Below are positions 1 to 8,913 of a stretch of 64,000 nt of DNA, in pieces (the stretch's first letter is position 1; each line of letters opens with the position of its first letter). This DNA is from Delftia sp. PS-11. GTDB lineage: Bacteria; Pseudomonadota; Gammaproteobacteria; Burkholderiales; Burkholderiaceae_C. The position numbers and the translations under genes are program-made. The notes under the pieces were generated by a model. It did not search any database, had not been told where the DNA came from, and saw only the letters and a list, made by a program, of their open reading frames with translations. The stretch is from contig NZ_JACSYA010000026.1 of assembly GCF_029870285.1 (NCBI RefSeq), forward strand, positions 1-64,000, in the 5' to 3' direction.

Positions 1-86
1 AACGCCCACGCTTATCGGCTGTATATTTTTAATGATCGAAGCTGGCGATTTCTCGTTTTGCTTCTGACTTGCTGTGATCAGCGAAG
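1..86 (-). promoter_or_regulatory. Probable rRNA operon leader (left edge)
   Basis: Read on the minus strand, this segment runs towards the left edge and contains an A-rich boxA-like block (GATCATTAAAAA, near positions 28-40), then ACAGCCGATAAGCGTGGGC (about 4-22). From memory, this resembles the leader found just before 16S rRNA in many Burkholderiales. The rRNA gene itself would lie outside the window, so this is inference from a remembered leader motif plus the two promoter-like repeats next to it. No protein-coding gene is visible in positions 1-315. Confidence 0.5.
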
Positions 87-121
87 CCTTGTATTGTAGC
101 ACAGTTTTTAGCGTCGTTTTG
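87..121 (-). promoter_or_regulatory. Candidate promoter, proximal copy of a tandem pair
   Basis: On the minus strand this copy reads AAAACTGTGCTACAATACAAGG, giving a TACAAT -10 box (93-98) in a TGC extended context. The -35 region is weak. The same block recurs 91 bases further from the leader with one change in 22 bases, so the two are probably tandem promoters firing leftwards into the rRNA-like leader. The orientation is inferred from the -10 match. Confidence 0.45.
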
Positions 122-177
122 ATTATTTTCTAATCTTTACTTGCTTGCGGCGTGCGCCACACATTTCTTCAACAGAG

Positions 178-214
178 CCTTGCATTGTAGCACAGTTTTC
201 TGTGTTGGTTGCAA
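178..214 (-). promoter_or_regulatory. Candidate promoter, distal copy of a tandem pair
   Basis: This is the second copy of the block at 87-108, with a TACAAT -10 box on the minus strand (184-189). A TTGCAA hexamer (209-214) lies 19 bases upstream and may serve as -35. Tandem near-identical promoters are typical of rRNA operons. It sits between the 3' end of gshB and the putative rRNA leader and faces the same way as gshB. Confidence 0.45.
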
Positions 215-277
215 GAGTTTTGAAGCCACACTTTCATCGCGTCAGCGTTTCAAGTGCAGGGGCGCAAGTATACGCCC

Positions 278-315
278 ATTCCTGGCGGATGACTGCGTCA
301 TCCGCCAGGAATTTT
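278..315. terminator. Perfect 16-bp hairpin after gshB
   Basis: Two 16-base arms (278-293 and 297-312) are perfectly complementary around a 3-base loop. The T run follows the hairpin on the plus strand (312-316). On the gshB (minus) strand the run precedes the hairpin as A residues, next to the gshB stop codon. It may end the gshB transcript or block readthrough between gshB and the rRNA-type promoters. Confidence 0.6.
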
Positions 316-1266
316 TCAGGGCTGGGCCTGGGCCTGTTCCAGGGCATCCAGGAACAGGCTGGCAACGTCACAGCCGGTCTGGTCGAAGATTTCCTGGAAG
401 CAGGTCGGGCTGGTCACATTGATCTCGGTGATGCACTGGCCGATGACGTCGATGCCAGCCAGCAGCAGACCTCGCTCCATCAGGACCGGGCCTACCGCTT
501 CGGCCATAGCCTTGTCGTGGTCGTTCAGCGGCTGGGCCACGCCCTTGCCGCCAGCGGCCAGATTGCCGCGCACTTCGTTGCCCTGGGGAATGCGCGCCAG
601 GCAGTAGGGCACCGGCTTGCCACCGATGACCAGCACCCGCTTGTCGCCCTGGGCGATCTCGGGAAGGAACTTCTGCACCATGACGCTGCAGGCGCCACCC
701 CGGTTCAGGGTTTCGATGATGCTGCCCAGGTTGCGGCCATCAGCTCCCACACGGAAGATGCCCATGCCGCCCATTCCGTCCAGCGGCTTGAGGATGATGT
801 CCTGGTGCTCGGCATGGAAGGCCCGGATGTCGTCGGCGCTGCGTGTCACCAGCGTGGGGCCGATGAATTGGGGAAATTCGAGGATGGCCAGCTTCTCGGG
901 ATGGTCGCGCAGGGCACGGGGCTTGTTGAAGACCCTGGCGCCTTCACGCTCGGCCTGTTCCAGCAGATGTGTCGAGTAGAAGTACTCGGAGTCGAAGGGC
1001 GGGTCCTTGCGCATGACGATGGCGTCAAAGCCGGCCAGCTCCTGCAGCCCCTCTCCGGTGGTCTCGAACCATTGCGGCGTCTGGCCGGTGAGCCGGATGT
1101 GGCGCACGTGGGCAACCACCTTGCCGCCACGCTTCCAGGAGATCTGGCGCGGTTCGCAGGCCGCGACGCTGTGGCCGCGCCGCTGCGCCTCGCGCATCAT
1201 CGCGAAGGTGGTGTCCTTGTAGGTCTGGAATGACTCGAGCGGATCGGCAACAAAGAGGATGTGCAT
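316..1266 (-). CDS. gshB: Glutathione synthase
   Basis: This 316-residue protein is an ATP-grasp ligase that joins glycine to gamma-glutamylcysteine to make glutathione in the cytosol. The family start MHILFVADPLESF is at the N terminus, the glycine-rich ATP-binding loop GMGGMGIFR lies in the middle, and the metal/substrate block ITEINVTSPT is near the C terminus. Length matches the family. An ATG two codons upstream (1272) is also possible. I chose 1266 because homologues usually begin MHILF. The preceding enzyme of the pathway, gshA, lies on the same strand beyond benE and kup, so the two are near neighbours but not strictly in one operon. A perfect hairpin follows the stop codon. Confidence 0.95.
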   Translation of the reverse strand: MHILFVADPLESFQTYKDTTFAMMREAQRRGHSVAACEPRQISWKRGGKVVAHVRHIRLTGQTPQWFETTGEGLQELAGFDAIVMRKDPPFDSEYFYSTHLLEQAEREGARVFNKPRALRDHPEKLAILEFPQFIGPTLVTRSADDIRAFHAEHQDIILKPLDGMGGMGIFRVGADGRNLGSIIETLNRGGACSVMVQKFLPEIAQGDKRVLVIGGKPVPYCLARIPQGNEVRGNLAAGGKGVAQPLNDHDKAMAEAVGPVLMERGLLLAGIDVIGQCITEINVTSPTCFQEIFDQTGCDVASLFLDALEQAQAQP

Positions 1267-1344
1267 GGTCATGTGCGCAAGGCGCCTGCGCGTGCAGCGC
1301 CTGTGGATGAAGCTGAGAAAAGATGCCCGGGCCTGGGCTGTCCA

Positions 1345-2526
1345 TCAGCCGGCACGTGCACGCCGGTAATGTTGCACAAATAGCGCCAGGCTGCCTGCGG
1401 CCACCCCCCAAAACGCCGAGCCGACTCCGGCTATCACCACGCCGCTGAGGGTCACCAGGAAGGTGATCAGCGCTGCCTCGCGGTGCTGTTCGCCCTGCAG
1501 GGCGGTCGCCAGGCCGCTGCCGATGGAGCCCAGCAGGGCCAGGCCGGCGATGCAGATGACCAGTTCCCTGGGAAAGGCGGTGAGCAGGCCGGTGACCACG
1601 GCACCGAAGATGCCGATCACTATATAGATGAAGCCGCAGACAGCGGCTGCCGTGTAGCGGCGCGATTTGTCTTCATGGGCTTCCGGGCCCATGCAGATGG
1701 CGGCCGTGATGGCACTGAGGTTGAGCGCATAGCCGCCGAATGGCGCCAGCAGCAAGGTGGCGATGCCGGTCATGCTGATGATGCGCGAGATGGGGATGGC
1801 GTAGCCGGTGGCGCGGATGACGGCCACGCCAGGCAGGTTCTGCGATGCCATGGTGACAACGAACAGGGGCAGCGCCAGGCTGATGGCCGCCTGCAGCGAG
1901 AACTGCGGCATGGTGAACACGGGCCAGGCCAGGCTGGCGTGCACGGCCGACCATTGCATTTCTCCGCGCAGCGCCACCCAGGCGATGGCGGCCAGCAGCG
2001 TGGCGATCACCGCATAGCGCGGCGCCATGCGCCGTGCCAGCAGATAGGTGAGCAGCATGACCAGCACCAGGGGCAGCGAGGTTTTTGCGGCAGCGAAGGC
2101 CTGCATGCCGAAGTTGGCGAGCACGCCCGCCAGCAGCGCCGAGGCGATTTCCATGGGAATGCGGTTCATGATGCGCTCGAACCAGCCTGTGGCCCCGACC
2201 AGGATGATGAGCAGCGCACTGATGATGAATGCGCCGATGGCCTCGCCCATGGAAAAGCCGCCGGCCAGTCCCGCCGTGGCAAGGACAGCTGCGCCCGGCG
2301 TGGACCAGGCGACCATGACGGGCATGCGCAGCAGCAGCGAGGGCAGCAGGGAGCACAGCCCCATGCCAATGCCCAGGGCCCAGACCCAGGAGGTGATCTG
2401 TTCGGGGGTGGCATGGAAGGCCTGGGCCGCCTGGAAGACCAGTGCCATCGAGCTGGTGAAGCCGACGAGCACGGCCACGAAGCCCGCCGCAAAGGCAGAG
2501 GGGCTCAAGTCACGAAAGAAGCGCAT
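1345..2526 (-). CDS. benE: BenE-type benzoate/H+ symporter
   Basis: This 393-residue inner-membrane protein is made of about 11-12 hydrophobic segments. It resembles the BenE family throughout, including the N-terminal FFRDLSPSAFAAGFVAVLVG and the block MPVMVAWSTPGAAVL. BenE members import benzoate and related aromatic acids with protons. No benzoate-degradation genes (ben or cat) lie next to it, so the true substrate is open. It sits between kup and gshB on the same strand with short gaps and could be cotranscribed with kup, whose stop codon is 50 bases upstream. Confidence 0.85.
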   Translation of the reverse strand: MRFFRDLSPSAFAAGFVAVLVGFTSSMALVFQAAQAFHATPEQITSWVWALGIGMGLCSLLPSLLLRMPVMVAWSTPGAAVLATAGLAGGFSMGEAIGAFIISALLIILVGATGWFERIMNRIPMEIASALLAGVLANFGMQAFAAAKTSLPLVLVMLLTYLLARRMAPRYAVIATLLAAIAWVALRGEMQWSAVHASLAWPVFTMPQFSLQAAISLALPLFVVTMASQNLPGVAVIRATGYAIPISRIISMTGIATLLLAPFGGYALNLSAITAAICMGPEAHEDKSRRYTAAAVCGFIYIVIGIFGAVVTGLLTAFPRELVICIAGLALLGSIGSGLATALQGEQHREAALITFLVTLSGVVIAGVGSAFWGVAAGSLALFVQHYRRARAG

Positions 2527-2576
2527 CGCACGATTCTGTCACCAGTTGCCCAGGGCAGGCGATGCGCGCGTGACGC

Positions 2577-4445
2577 CTACAGTTCGATCTTGGAGCCCAG
2601 CTCGACCACGGAGTTGCTGGGCAGGTGCAGGAAGTCGGAGACGCGGCTGGCGTTGCGGTGCATCTGGGCAAACAGTTTTTCGCGCCAGGGAGCCATGCGG
2701 TGGCTGATGCGCGGAATGATGACATCGCGCGACAGGAAGTAGCTGGTCTCCATGGCGTCGAGCTGGCAGCCACGGGGGCGCAGCAGGGCCAGGGCCGCAG
2801 GTACGTCGGGCTCGTTCTTGAAGCCGTAGTTGATGATGACCTGCCAGCAGTCGCCGCCCAGGGCCTCGATTTCGGTGCGCTTTTCCAGCCCCACCCAGGG
2901 CACTTCGTGGTTGCGCACCGTCACGAAGATGTTCTGGGCATGCAGCACCTTGTTGTGCTTGAGGTTGTGCAGCAGGGCGTTGGGCACAGTGCCCGGCTCG
3001 CCGGACAGGAAGACGGCCGTGCCGGGCACGCGCGCCGGGGGATGGCGCCAGACCGATTCGAGGAAGCTCTTGAGGTCGATGGCATCGGCCTGCAGCTTTT
3101 CATGCAGGAATTCGCGGCCACGGCGCCAGGTCATCATCAGCGAGAACACAGTGCCGCCGATGAGCAGCGGGAACCAGCCGCCGTCGAACAGCTTGAGCAG
3201 GTTGGAGGTGAAGAAGGCCAGGTCCACGAAGAAGAAAAAGCCGGTGGCAGCCACGCACAGCGCCAGCGGGTAGTTCCAGCGGTAGCGGATCACGAAGAAG
3301 GTCAGCGTGGTGGTGATCAGCATGTCCAGCGTGACGGCGATGCCATAGGCAGCTGCCAGGTTGCCGCTGGAGCGGAACAGCACCACGGCCAGGGCGATGG
3401 CCACGAACAGGCCCCAGTTGACCAGGGGCATGTAGATCTGGCCGGCTTCGCGCACGCTGGTGTGGCGTACTTCGAGGCGGGGCAGGTAGCCCAGCTGAAT
3501 GACCTGGCGGGTGACGCTGAAGGCGCCGGTGATCAGGGCCTGGGAGGCGATGACCGTCGCCATGGTAGCCAGCAGCACCAGGGGCAGCAGCGCCCAGGCC
3601 GGCGCCATCATGAAGAAGGGGTTCTTGACGGCTGCAGGGTTGGCCAGCAGCAGGGCACCCTGGCCGAAGTAGTTGAGCGTGAGCGCCGGCATGGCCACCG
3701 AGAACCAGGCCAGCCGGATGGGCTTCTTGCCAAAGTGGCCGAGGTCGGCGTACAGCGCTTCGGCGCCGGTCACGCACAGGACGACGGCCCCCAGGATGAT
3801 GAAGCTGGTGCCGGGGCTGCTCCAGATGAACAGCACAGCGAAGTGAGGACTCAGTGCCGCGAGGATTTCGGGATGGCCTGCAATCTGGTGCACGCCCAGG
3901 GCGGCAATGCTGAAGAACCAGACCATGGTGATGGGGCCGAAGAAGCGCCCTATGCCGGCCGTGCCGTGCTTCTGGAACCAGAACAGCAGGAACAGGATCA
4001 CCAGGGTCAGCGGGATGACGGCCTTGGTGAAGTGCGGCGAGACCACCTCCAGGCCCTCGACGGCCGAGAGCACGGAGATGGCAGGCGTGATCACGCCGTC
4101 GCCGTAGAACAGAGAGGTGCCGAAGATGCCGACCAGCAGCAGCACGTTGCGCAGGCGGGGCTTGTCCTTGACGGTCTGGGAAGCCAGCGCCAGCATGGCG
4201 ACCAGGCCGCCCTCACCATTGTTGTCGGCACGCAACACCAGGACCACATACTTGAGCGAGACGATGACCGTCAGCGTCCAGAACAGCAGCGACAGGACGC
4301 CATAGATGTTGTCCTGTGTGAAGGGAACATGGCCGGAACCGAAGACCTCCTTGACCGAATACAGCACACTGGTGCCGATATCGCCATAGACCACGCCGAT
4401 GGCGCCCAGAGTGAGCGCGGCCAACGAAGATTTGGTTTTCTGCAC
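2577..4445 (-). CDS. kup: Kup potassium uptake transporter
   Basis: This 622-residue protein is a low-affinity K+ uptake permease of the KUP/HAK/KT family. The signature [19 protein letters not shown] lies near residues 17-35. About twelve membrane segments follow, then a soluble C-terminal domain of roughly 170 residues, as in family members. The best-supported start is GTG (4443-4445, minus strand), because the preceding codons do not extend the conserved N terminus. No strong Shine-Dalgarno sequence is visible. TrkH and TrkA are encoded about 1.5-4 kb upstream on the same strand, so this locus carries two separate K+ uptake systems. Confidence 0.95.
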   Translation of the reverse strand: MQKTKSSLAALTLGAIGVVYGDIGTSVLYSVKEVFGSGHVPFTQDNIYGVLSLLFWTLTVIVSLKYVVLVLRADNNGEGGLVAMLALASQTVKDKPRLRNVLLLVGIFGTSLFYGDGVITPAISVLSAVEGLEVVSPHFTKAVIPLTLVILFLLFWFQKHGTAGIGRFFGPITMVWFFSIAALGVHQIAGHPEILAALSPHFAVLFIWSSPGTSFIILGAVVLCVTGAEALYADLGHFGKKPIRLAWFSVAMPALTLNYFGQGALLLANPAAVKNPFFMMAPAWALLPLVLLATMATVIASQALITGAFSVTRQVIQLGYLPRLEVRHTSVREAGQIYMPLVNWGLFVAIALAVVLFRSSGNLAAAYGIAVTLDMLITTTLTFFVIRYRWNYPLALCVAATGFFFFVDLAFFTSNLLKLFDGGWFPLLIGGTVFSLMMTWRRGREFLHEKLQADAIDLKSFLESVWRHPPARVPGTAVFLSGEPGTVPNALLHNLKHNKVLHAQNIFVTVRNHEVPWVGLEKRTEIEALGGDCWQVIINYGFKNEPDVPAALALLRPRGCQLDAMETSYFLSRDVIIPRISHRMAPWREKLFAQMHRNASRVSDFLHLPSNSVVELGSKIEL

Positions 4446-4540
4446 GGGTCTGTGGTCCGCCCGGGGGAAGGCGGTTCAAGTCATGGAAATGCCGGCATTG
4501 TCCGCTGTCTCGGCAGCCCGTGCAGCAATCTGCAGGTGAA

Positions 4541-5836
4541 TCAGTCGTAGATTTCCGCGTTGGGGTTGGTCGCCTCCAGCTCGTAGCTGGCCGCCAGCAT
4601 GGCCACGCGCGCAACGACGCCATACATGTAGAAGCGGTTGGGCACGCTGGCGCCGGGGCGCGCACCGACCTGCGGCAGCTGGGTGCTGTGCTGGAAGGCC
4701 AGCGGCACGAAGCCGGCGCCGGGGGCGTTGAGGTTCTCGTCCACGTCGCGCTCGGGGTGCATGCGGTAGAAGCCGCCGACCACGTAGCGGTCCATCATGT
4801 AGACCACGGGCTCGGCAACGGCATTGTTCATGCGCTCCTGCGTGAGCACGCCTTCCTGGATGATCACGTCGTGCACGGTCTGGCCGTCCTTGATCATGCC
4901 CATCTTGTTGCGGCTCTTGCGCGGCAGCGCAGCCAGTTCCTTGGCATCGCGCACGGTCATGACACCCATGCCATAGGTGCCGTTGTCGGCCTTGACGATG
5001 GCGAACGGCTTTTCCTTGATGCCGTATTCCTTGTACTTGCGCCGCACCTTGGCCAGCAGCACATCGACCTGCTCGGCCAGTGCCTCCATGCCCACGTCGT
5101 TGGCGAAGTCGATGCCTTCGCTGCGGCCGAACAGGGGGTTGATGAGCCAGGGGTCGATGCCCAGCAGCTTGCCGAAGCGCTTGGCCACTTCCTCGTAGCT
5201 CTGGAAGTGGCGGCTCTTGCGGCGCATGCTCCAGCCTGCGTGCAGCGGCGGCAGCAGGTACTGCTCGTACAGCTCCTCGACGATGCCGGGCACGCCGGCC
5301 GACAGGTCGTTGTTGAGCAGGATGGTGCAGGGGTCGAAGTCCTTGAGGCCGATGCGGCGCCGGCCACGGATCACGGGCTCCAGCGTCACGGTGTCGCCAT
5401 GGGGCAGGGTCACCGTCGTGGTCTTCTTCACGTCGGGGCTGATGGAGCCGATGCGCACGTTCAGGCCCGCCATGTTGAAGATGCGCTTGAGCTGCAGCAC
5501 GTTCGCCAGGTAGTGGGTGTTGCGCGTGTGGTTTTCCGGGATGATCAGCAGGTTGCGCGCCTCGGGGCAGATCTTCTCGATGGCCGCCATGGCGGCCTGC
5601 ACGGCCAGCGGCAGCATTTCGTCGGTCAGGTTGTTCCAGCCGCCGGGAAACAGGTTGGTGTCCACAGGCGCGAGCTTGAAGCCGGCGTTGCGGATATCGA
5701 CAGAGCAATAAAAGGGCGGCGTGTGTTCCATCCATTCGAGCCGGAACCAGCGCTCGATCGCCGGCATGGAGTCGAGGATGCGCTGCTCAAGCTCGTTGAT
5801 CGGACCGGTCAGGGCCGTGATGAGATGTGGAACCAT
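4541..5836 (-). CDS. gshA: Glutamate-cysteine ligase (proteobacterial type)
   Basis: This 431-residue protein belongs to the distinct gamma-glutamylcysteine synthetase family found in beta- and some gammaproteobacteria, which is unlike E. coli GshA. Recognisable blocks are MVPHLITALTGPINELEQRI at the N terminus, then PVDTNLFPGGWNNL, GIDFANDVGMEALAEQVD and KADNGTYGMGVMTVRDA. It makes gamma-glutamylcysteine, which GshB (316-1266) converts to glutathione. GAGGG lies about 8 bases before the ATG. The gene is 95 bases from kup and faces the same way. Confidence 0.9.
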   Translation of the reverse strand: MVPHLITALTGPINELEQRILDSMPAIERWFRLEWMEHTPPFYCSVDIRNAGFKLAPVDTNLFPGGWNNLTDEMLPLAVQAAMAAIEKICPEARNLLIIPENHTRNTHYLANVLQLKRIFNMAGLNVRIGSISPDVKKTTTVTLPHGDTVTLEPVIRGRRRIGLKDFDPCTILLNNDLSAGVPGIVEELYEQYLLPPLHAGWSMRRKSRHFQSYEEVAKRFGKLLGIDPWLINPLFGRSEGIDFANDVGMEALAEQVDVLLAKVRRKYKEYGIKEKPFAIVKADNGTYGMGVMTVRDAKELAALPRKSRNKMGMIKDGQTVHDVIIQEGVLTQERMNNAVAEPVVYMMDRYVVGGFYRMHPERDVDENLNAPGAGFVPLAFQHSTQLPQVGARPGASVPNRFYMYGVVARVAMLAASYELEATNPNAEIYD

Positions 5837-5926
5837 AAAGACCCTCTGGGAACGATGGTGGGGGGCAATTGTAGAGATTGGACCATGGCCTAAGTGTTTT
5901 CCCTTGGAACTATGGTCGCTGTAGGC

Positions 5927-7393
5927 TCAACGGCGCCAGAAAGCCGGCGACAGCAGGGCCATGAAGCTCAGGATTTCCAGCCGGCCCAGCAGCATGGCCA
6001 GCGTGCATACCCAGGTCTGGAAGTCGGTGAGCACCGCATAGTTGGAGGCAGGCCCCAGCGCGCCCAGCCCGGGCCCCATGCAGTGCACGCTGGCCAGCAC
6101 GGCCGAGAAGGCGGTCACCGGGTCCAGGTCGGTGAGCAGCAGCACCATGCTCAGGACGATGACGGTGGCGCCATAGACGAGCATGAAGGCCAGCACCGAG
6201 AAGATCATGCGGTTGTCCACCACGCCGCGGCCCAGGCGCACGGGCTGCATGGCGTTCGGATGGGCCAGCCGCGTCATTTCGCGGCGGGCCTGCTTGAGCA
6301 GGATGAGCATACGCACCATCTTGATGCCTCCGCCCGTGGAGCCCGCGCTGGTGGCTACGCCCGACAGCAGCAGCATGAGCACCGGTGCGAACACGGGCCA
6401 TTGGAGGTAGTCCACCGTGGTGAAGCCAGTGGTGGTGGCCACGGAGACCACATGAAAGAGCCCCAGGCGCAATGCCTGCAGCGGTTCGTACACGCCTTTG
6501 GCCCACAGCAGCAGGGCCACGACCAGGCCGCCGCCCACCAGCACGGCCAGGGTGGCGCGCATTTCGGGGTCTCGCCAGAAGCCGTCCCAGCGGCCCTTGC
6601 GCATGGCGACGAAGTACAGCGCGAAGTTGCAGCTGGCCAGCAGCATGAAGACCAGCGCGATCGCCTCGATCAGCAGCGAATCGAAATAGGCAAAGCTGGC
6701 ATCGTGCGAGGACAGGCCGCCCAGGCTCACTGTGGCGAACATGTGCATGAGCGCATCCAGCGGCGCCATGCCTGCGGCCCAGAAAGCCAGGGCGCAGGCC
6801 AGCGAGAACACGCCGTACACGGCCCACAGGCCTTTGGCGGTCTCGGTCATGCGCGGCGTCAGCTTGGTGTCCTTGATGGGGCCTGCGGCCTCGGCCTTGA
6901 ATAGCTGGGCGCCGCCCACGCCCAGCAGGGGCAGGATGGCCACGGCCAGAATCAGGATGCCCATGCCGCCCAGCCACTGCAGGAAGGTGCGCCAGACATT
7001 GATGGACACCGGCAGCGTGTCCAGGCCGGTGAGCACGGTGGCGCCTGTGGTGGTCAGGCCGGAGACGGCCTCGAAGTAGGCGTTGGTGAAGCTGATGCCC
7101 TGGCCTACCTGGCCCAGGCCCAGCACCAGGGGCAGCATGGCGCACAGCGGCAGCACCACCCACACCAGGGTGACGAGGATGACGCCATGGCGCGGCTGCA
7201 GTTCGCGCCGGAAATGGTTCAGGCCGATCCACAGCGACAGGCCGGCGGCCGCTGTAATGCCGATGGACCAGGGGTAGATGCGCCAGATGCCGTCGTCCGT
7301 GAACCAGGACACGCCAAAGGGCAGCAGCATGGACATCGCGAACATGGCCATGAGCATGCCGAGCACGCGCAGGACGGGGAGCAGGTCGTGCAT
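5927..7393 (-). CDS. trkH: Trk potassium transporter membrane subunit TrkH
   Basis: This 488-residue integral membrane protein forms the K+-conducting pore of the Trk system. Four pore-loop motifs can be seen: GLTTTGATVLTG, SLGGLSSHDASF, SVATTTGFTTVDY and ASVHCMGPGLGALGPAS. The start MHDLLPVLRVLGMLMA (ATG at 7393) is preferred over an upstream in-frame start, because the extra residues overlap trkA and look unlike a membrane protein. The gene begins 10 bases after the trkA stop, so the two form an operon and their products form one complex. Confidence 0.95.
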   Translation of the reverse strand: MHDLLPVLRVLGMLMAMFAMSMLLPFGVSWFTDDGIWRIYPWSIGITAAAGLSLWIGLNHFRRELQPRHGVILVTLVWVVLPLCAMLPLVLGLGQVGQGISFTNAYFEAVSGLTTTGATVLTGLDTLPVSINVWRTFLQWLGGMGILILAVAILPLLGVGGAQLFKAEAAGPIKDTKLTPRMTETAKGLWAVYGVFSLACALAFWAAGMAPLDALMHMFATVSLGGLSSHDASFAYFDSLLIEAIALVFMLLASCNFALYFVAMRKGRWDGFWRDPEMRATLAVLVGGGLVVALLLWAKGVYEPLQALRLGLFHVVSVATTTGFTTVDYLQWPVFAPVLMLLLSGVATSAGSTGGGIKMVRMLILLKQARREMTRLAHPNAMQPVRLGRGVVDNRMIFSVLAFMLVYGATVIVLSMVLLLTDLDPVTAFSAVLASVHCMGPGLGALGPASNYAVLTDFQTWVCTLAMLLGRLEILSFMALLSPAFWRR

Positions 7394-7403
7394 GGGCGCT
7401 GCT

Positions 7404-8861
7404 CTAGAAGAAGGTCGCGCTGACCCGGAACAGGTTTTCCACGTCCCGCACCAGCCGCTTGTTGGGCAGGAAGAACACGACATGGTCGCCGCTTTCGATC
7501 ACGGTGTGGCCCCGGGGGATGATGACTTCGGGCTCGGTGCCGGCGGCGATGTCGCATGCCGCCATGCCTTCGGGGATGCCGCGCACGATGAGGCCGATGT
7601 GGGCGTCTTCGGGCACGCGCAGGTCATCGACACGGCGGCCGACCACACGCGAGCTTTTGCGGTCGCCGCGCGCCACGATCTCCAGCGCCTCGGCCACGCC
7701 ACGGCGCAGGCTGTGCACGGCCTGCACATCGCCACGGCGCACATAGGCCAGCAGTTCGCCGAGCATGGCCTGGGCCGGGGTCAGGGCGATGTCGATCTGC
7801 GTGCCGTGCATGAGATCGGCGTAGGCGCGCCGGTTGATCAGGGACAGCACGCGGCTGGCGCCCATGCGCTTGCCCAGCAGGCTGGCCATGATGTTGTCCT
7901 CGTCATCGTCGGTCAGGGCCAGGAACAGGTCCACGTCTTCGACGCTTTCGCTGTCCAGCAGGTCTTCGTCGGTGGCATCGCCATGCAGCACCAGCACTTC
8001 GGCCGGCAGCAGCGAAGCCAGGTCCTGGCAGCGCTGCTCGTCGGCCTCGATGAGCTTGATGTGAAAGCGACCCGGCACGCGCGACAGCTCCTGCGCCAGA
8101 CGCAGGCTGGTATGGCCTCCACCAGCGATCATGATGCGGTAGACAGGGCGCGAGGGCCGTCCTTCGGGGAGGTGGATGGCGCGCAGTACTTCGGGAACAT
8201 GCTCGCGCGCGGCCAGCACGAAGACTTCGTCGCCGGGTTCGATGCGCGTTGCGCCGTCGCAGCGCACGAAGCGGTCAGGCTCGTCCTGAAAACGCCGGTA
8301 GATGGCCACGATGCGCATGGCCAGCTCGGGCATGTGCTCGCGCAACTGGCCGATGCGCTGGCCCACGGCAGGCGCGCCGGCGCGCGCACGCGCAGACGCC
8401 AGCGCCGCGCGGCCGCCGGCGAAGGCCCGCACCTGCATGGCTTCGGGAAATTCGATGAGCTTGCTGATGTAGCTGGTCAGCGACTCCTCGGGGCAGATGA
8501 TGCGGTCCACGGCAAAGCCGTCCTTGCCCAGCAGGGCCTCATCGCCGCCGAATTCCGGGGAGCGTACGCGCGCGATGCGTGTCGGTATGTCGAACAGCAG
8601 CTGCGCCATTTTGCAGCACACGAGATTGGTTTCGTCGAGCGCGGCGCAGGCAATCAGCAGGTCTGTGTCCTTGGCACCGGCCTCGGCCAGGACCTGGGGG
8701 TCGATGCCGCTGCCGACGACGCCTCGCAGATCGAAGCGCGACTCCAGCTCGCGCAGCCGGCGCGCGTCGGTGTCGATGACCGTGATGTCGTTTTGTTCGG
8801 ACACCAGGCTCTCGGCCACGCTGTAGCCCACGCGCCCGGCACCAAGAATGATGATCTTCAT
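7404..8861 (-). CDS. trkA: Trk potassium transporter regulatory subunit TrkA
   Basis: This 485-residue peripheral membrane protein gates the TrkH channel through NAD(H)/ATP-type nucleotide binding. It has the duplicated RCK architecture. The first Rossmann motif, IIILGAGRVGYSVAESLV, is at residues 3-20, and the second, IMIAGGGHTSLRLAQEL, is near residue 235. Each is followed by a smaller C-terminal RCK lobe. The start MKIIILGAG fits the family; an upstream in-frame extension was rejected. It lies directly upstream of trkH and downstream of proA (52 bases) on the same strand. Confidence 0.95.
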   Translation of the reverse strand: MKIIILGAGRVGYSVAESLVSEQNDITVIDTDARRLRELESRFDLRGVVGSGIDPQVLAEAGAKDTDLLIACAALDETNLVCCKMAQLLFDIPTRIARVRSPEFGGDEALLGKDGFAVDRIICPEESLTSYISKLIEFPEAMQVRAFAGGRAALASARARAGAPAVGQRIGQLREHMPELAMRIVAIYRRFQDEPDRFVRCDGATRIEPGDEVFVLAAREHVPEVLRAIHLPEGRPSRPVYRIMIAGGGHTSLRLAQELSRVPGRFHIKLIEADEQRCQDLASLLPAEVLVLHGDATDEDLLDSESVEDVDLFLALTDDDEDNIMASLLGKRMGASRVLSLINRRAYADLMHGTQIDIALTPAQAMLGELLAYVRRGDVQAVHSLRRGVAEALEIVARGDRKSSRVVGRRVDDLRVPEDAHIGLIVRGIPEGMAACDIAAGTEPEVIIPRGHTVIESGDHVVFFLPNKRLVRDVENLFRVSATFF

Positions 8862-8913
8862 GGCGTGTCGCAGGCCGGCACCGAGGCGCCGGCTCCGCAT
8901 GCGGCTGGCGCCG

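Noticed and set aside
2625..4550. A 641-codon plus-strand frame antisense to kup.
   Set aside because: It is compositionally biased and has no membrane or domain pattern, whereas kup has full family motifs.
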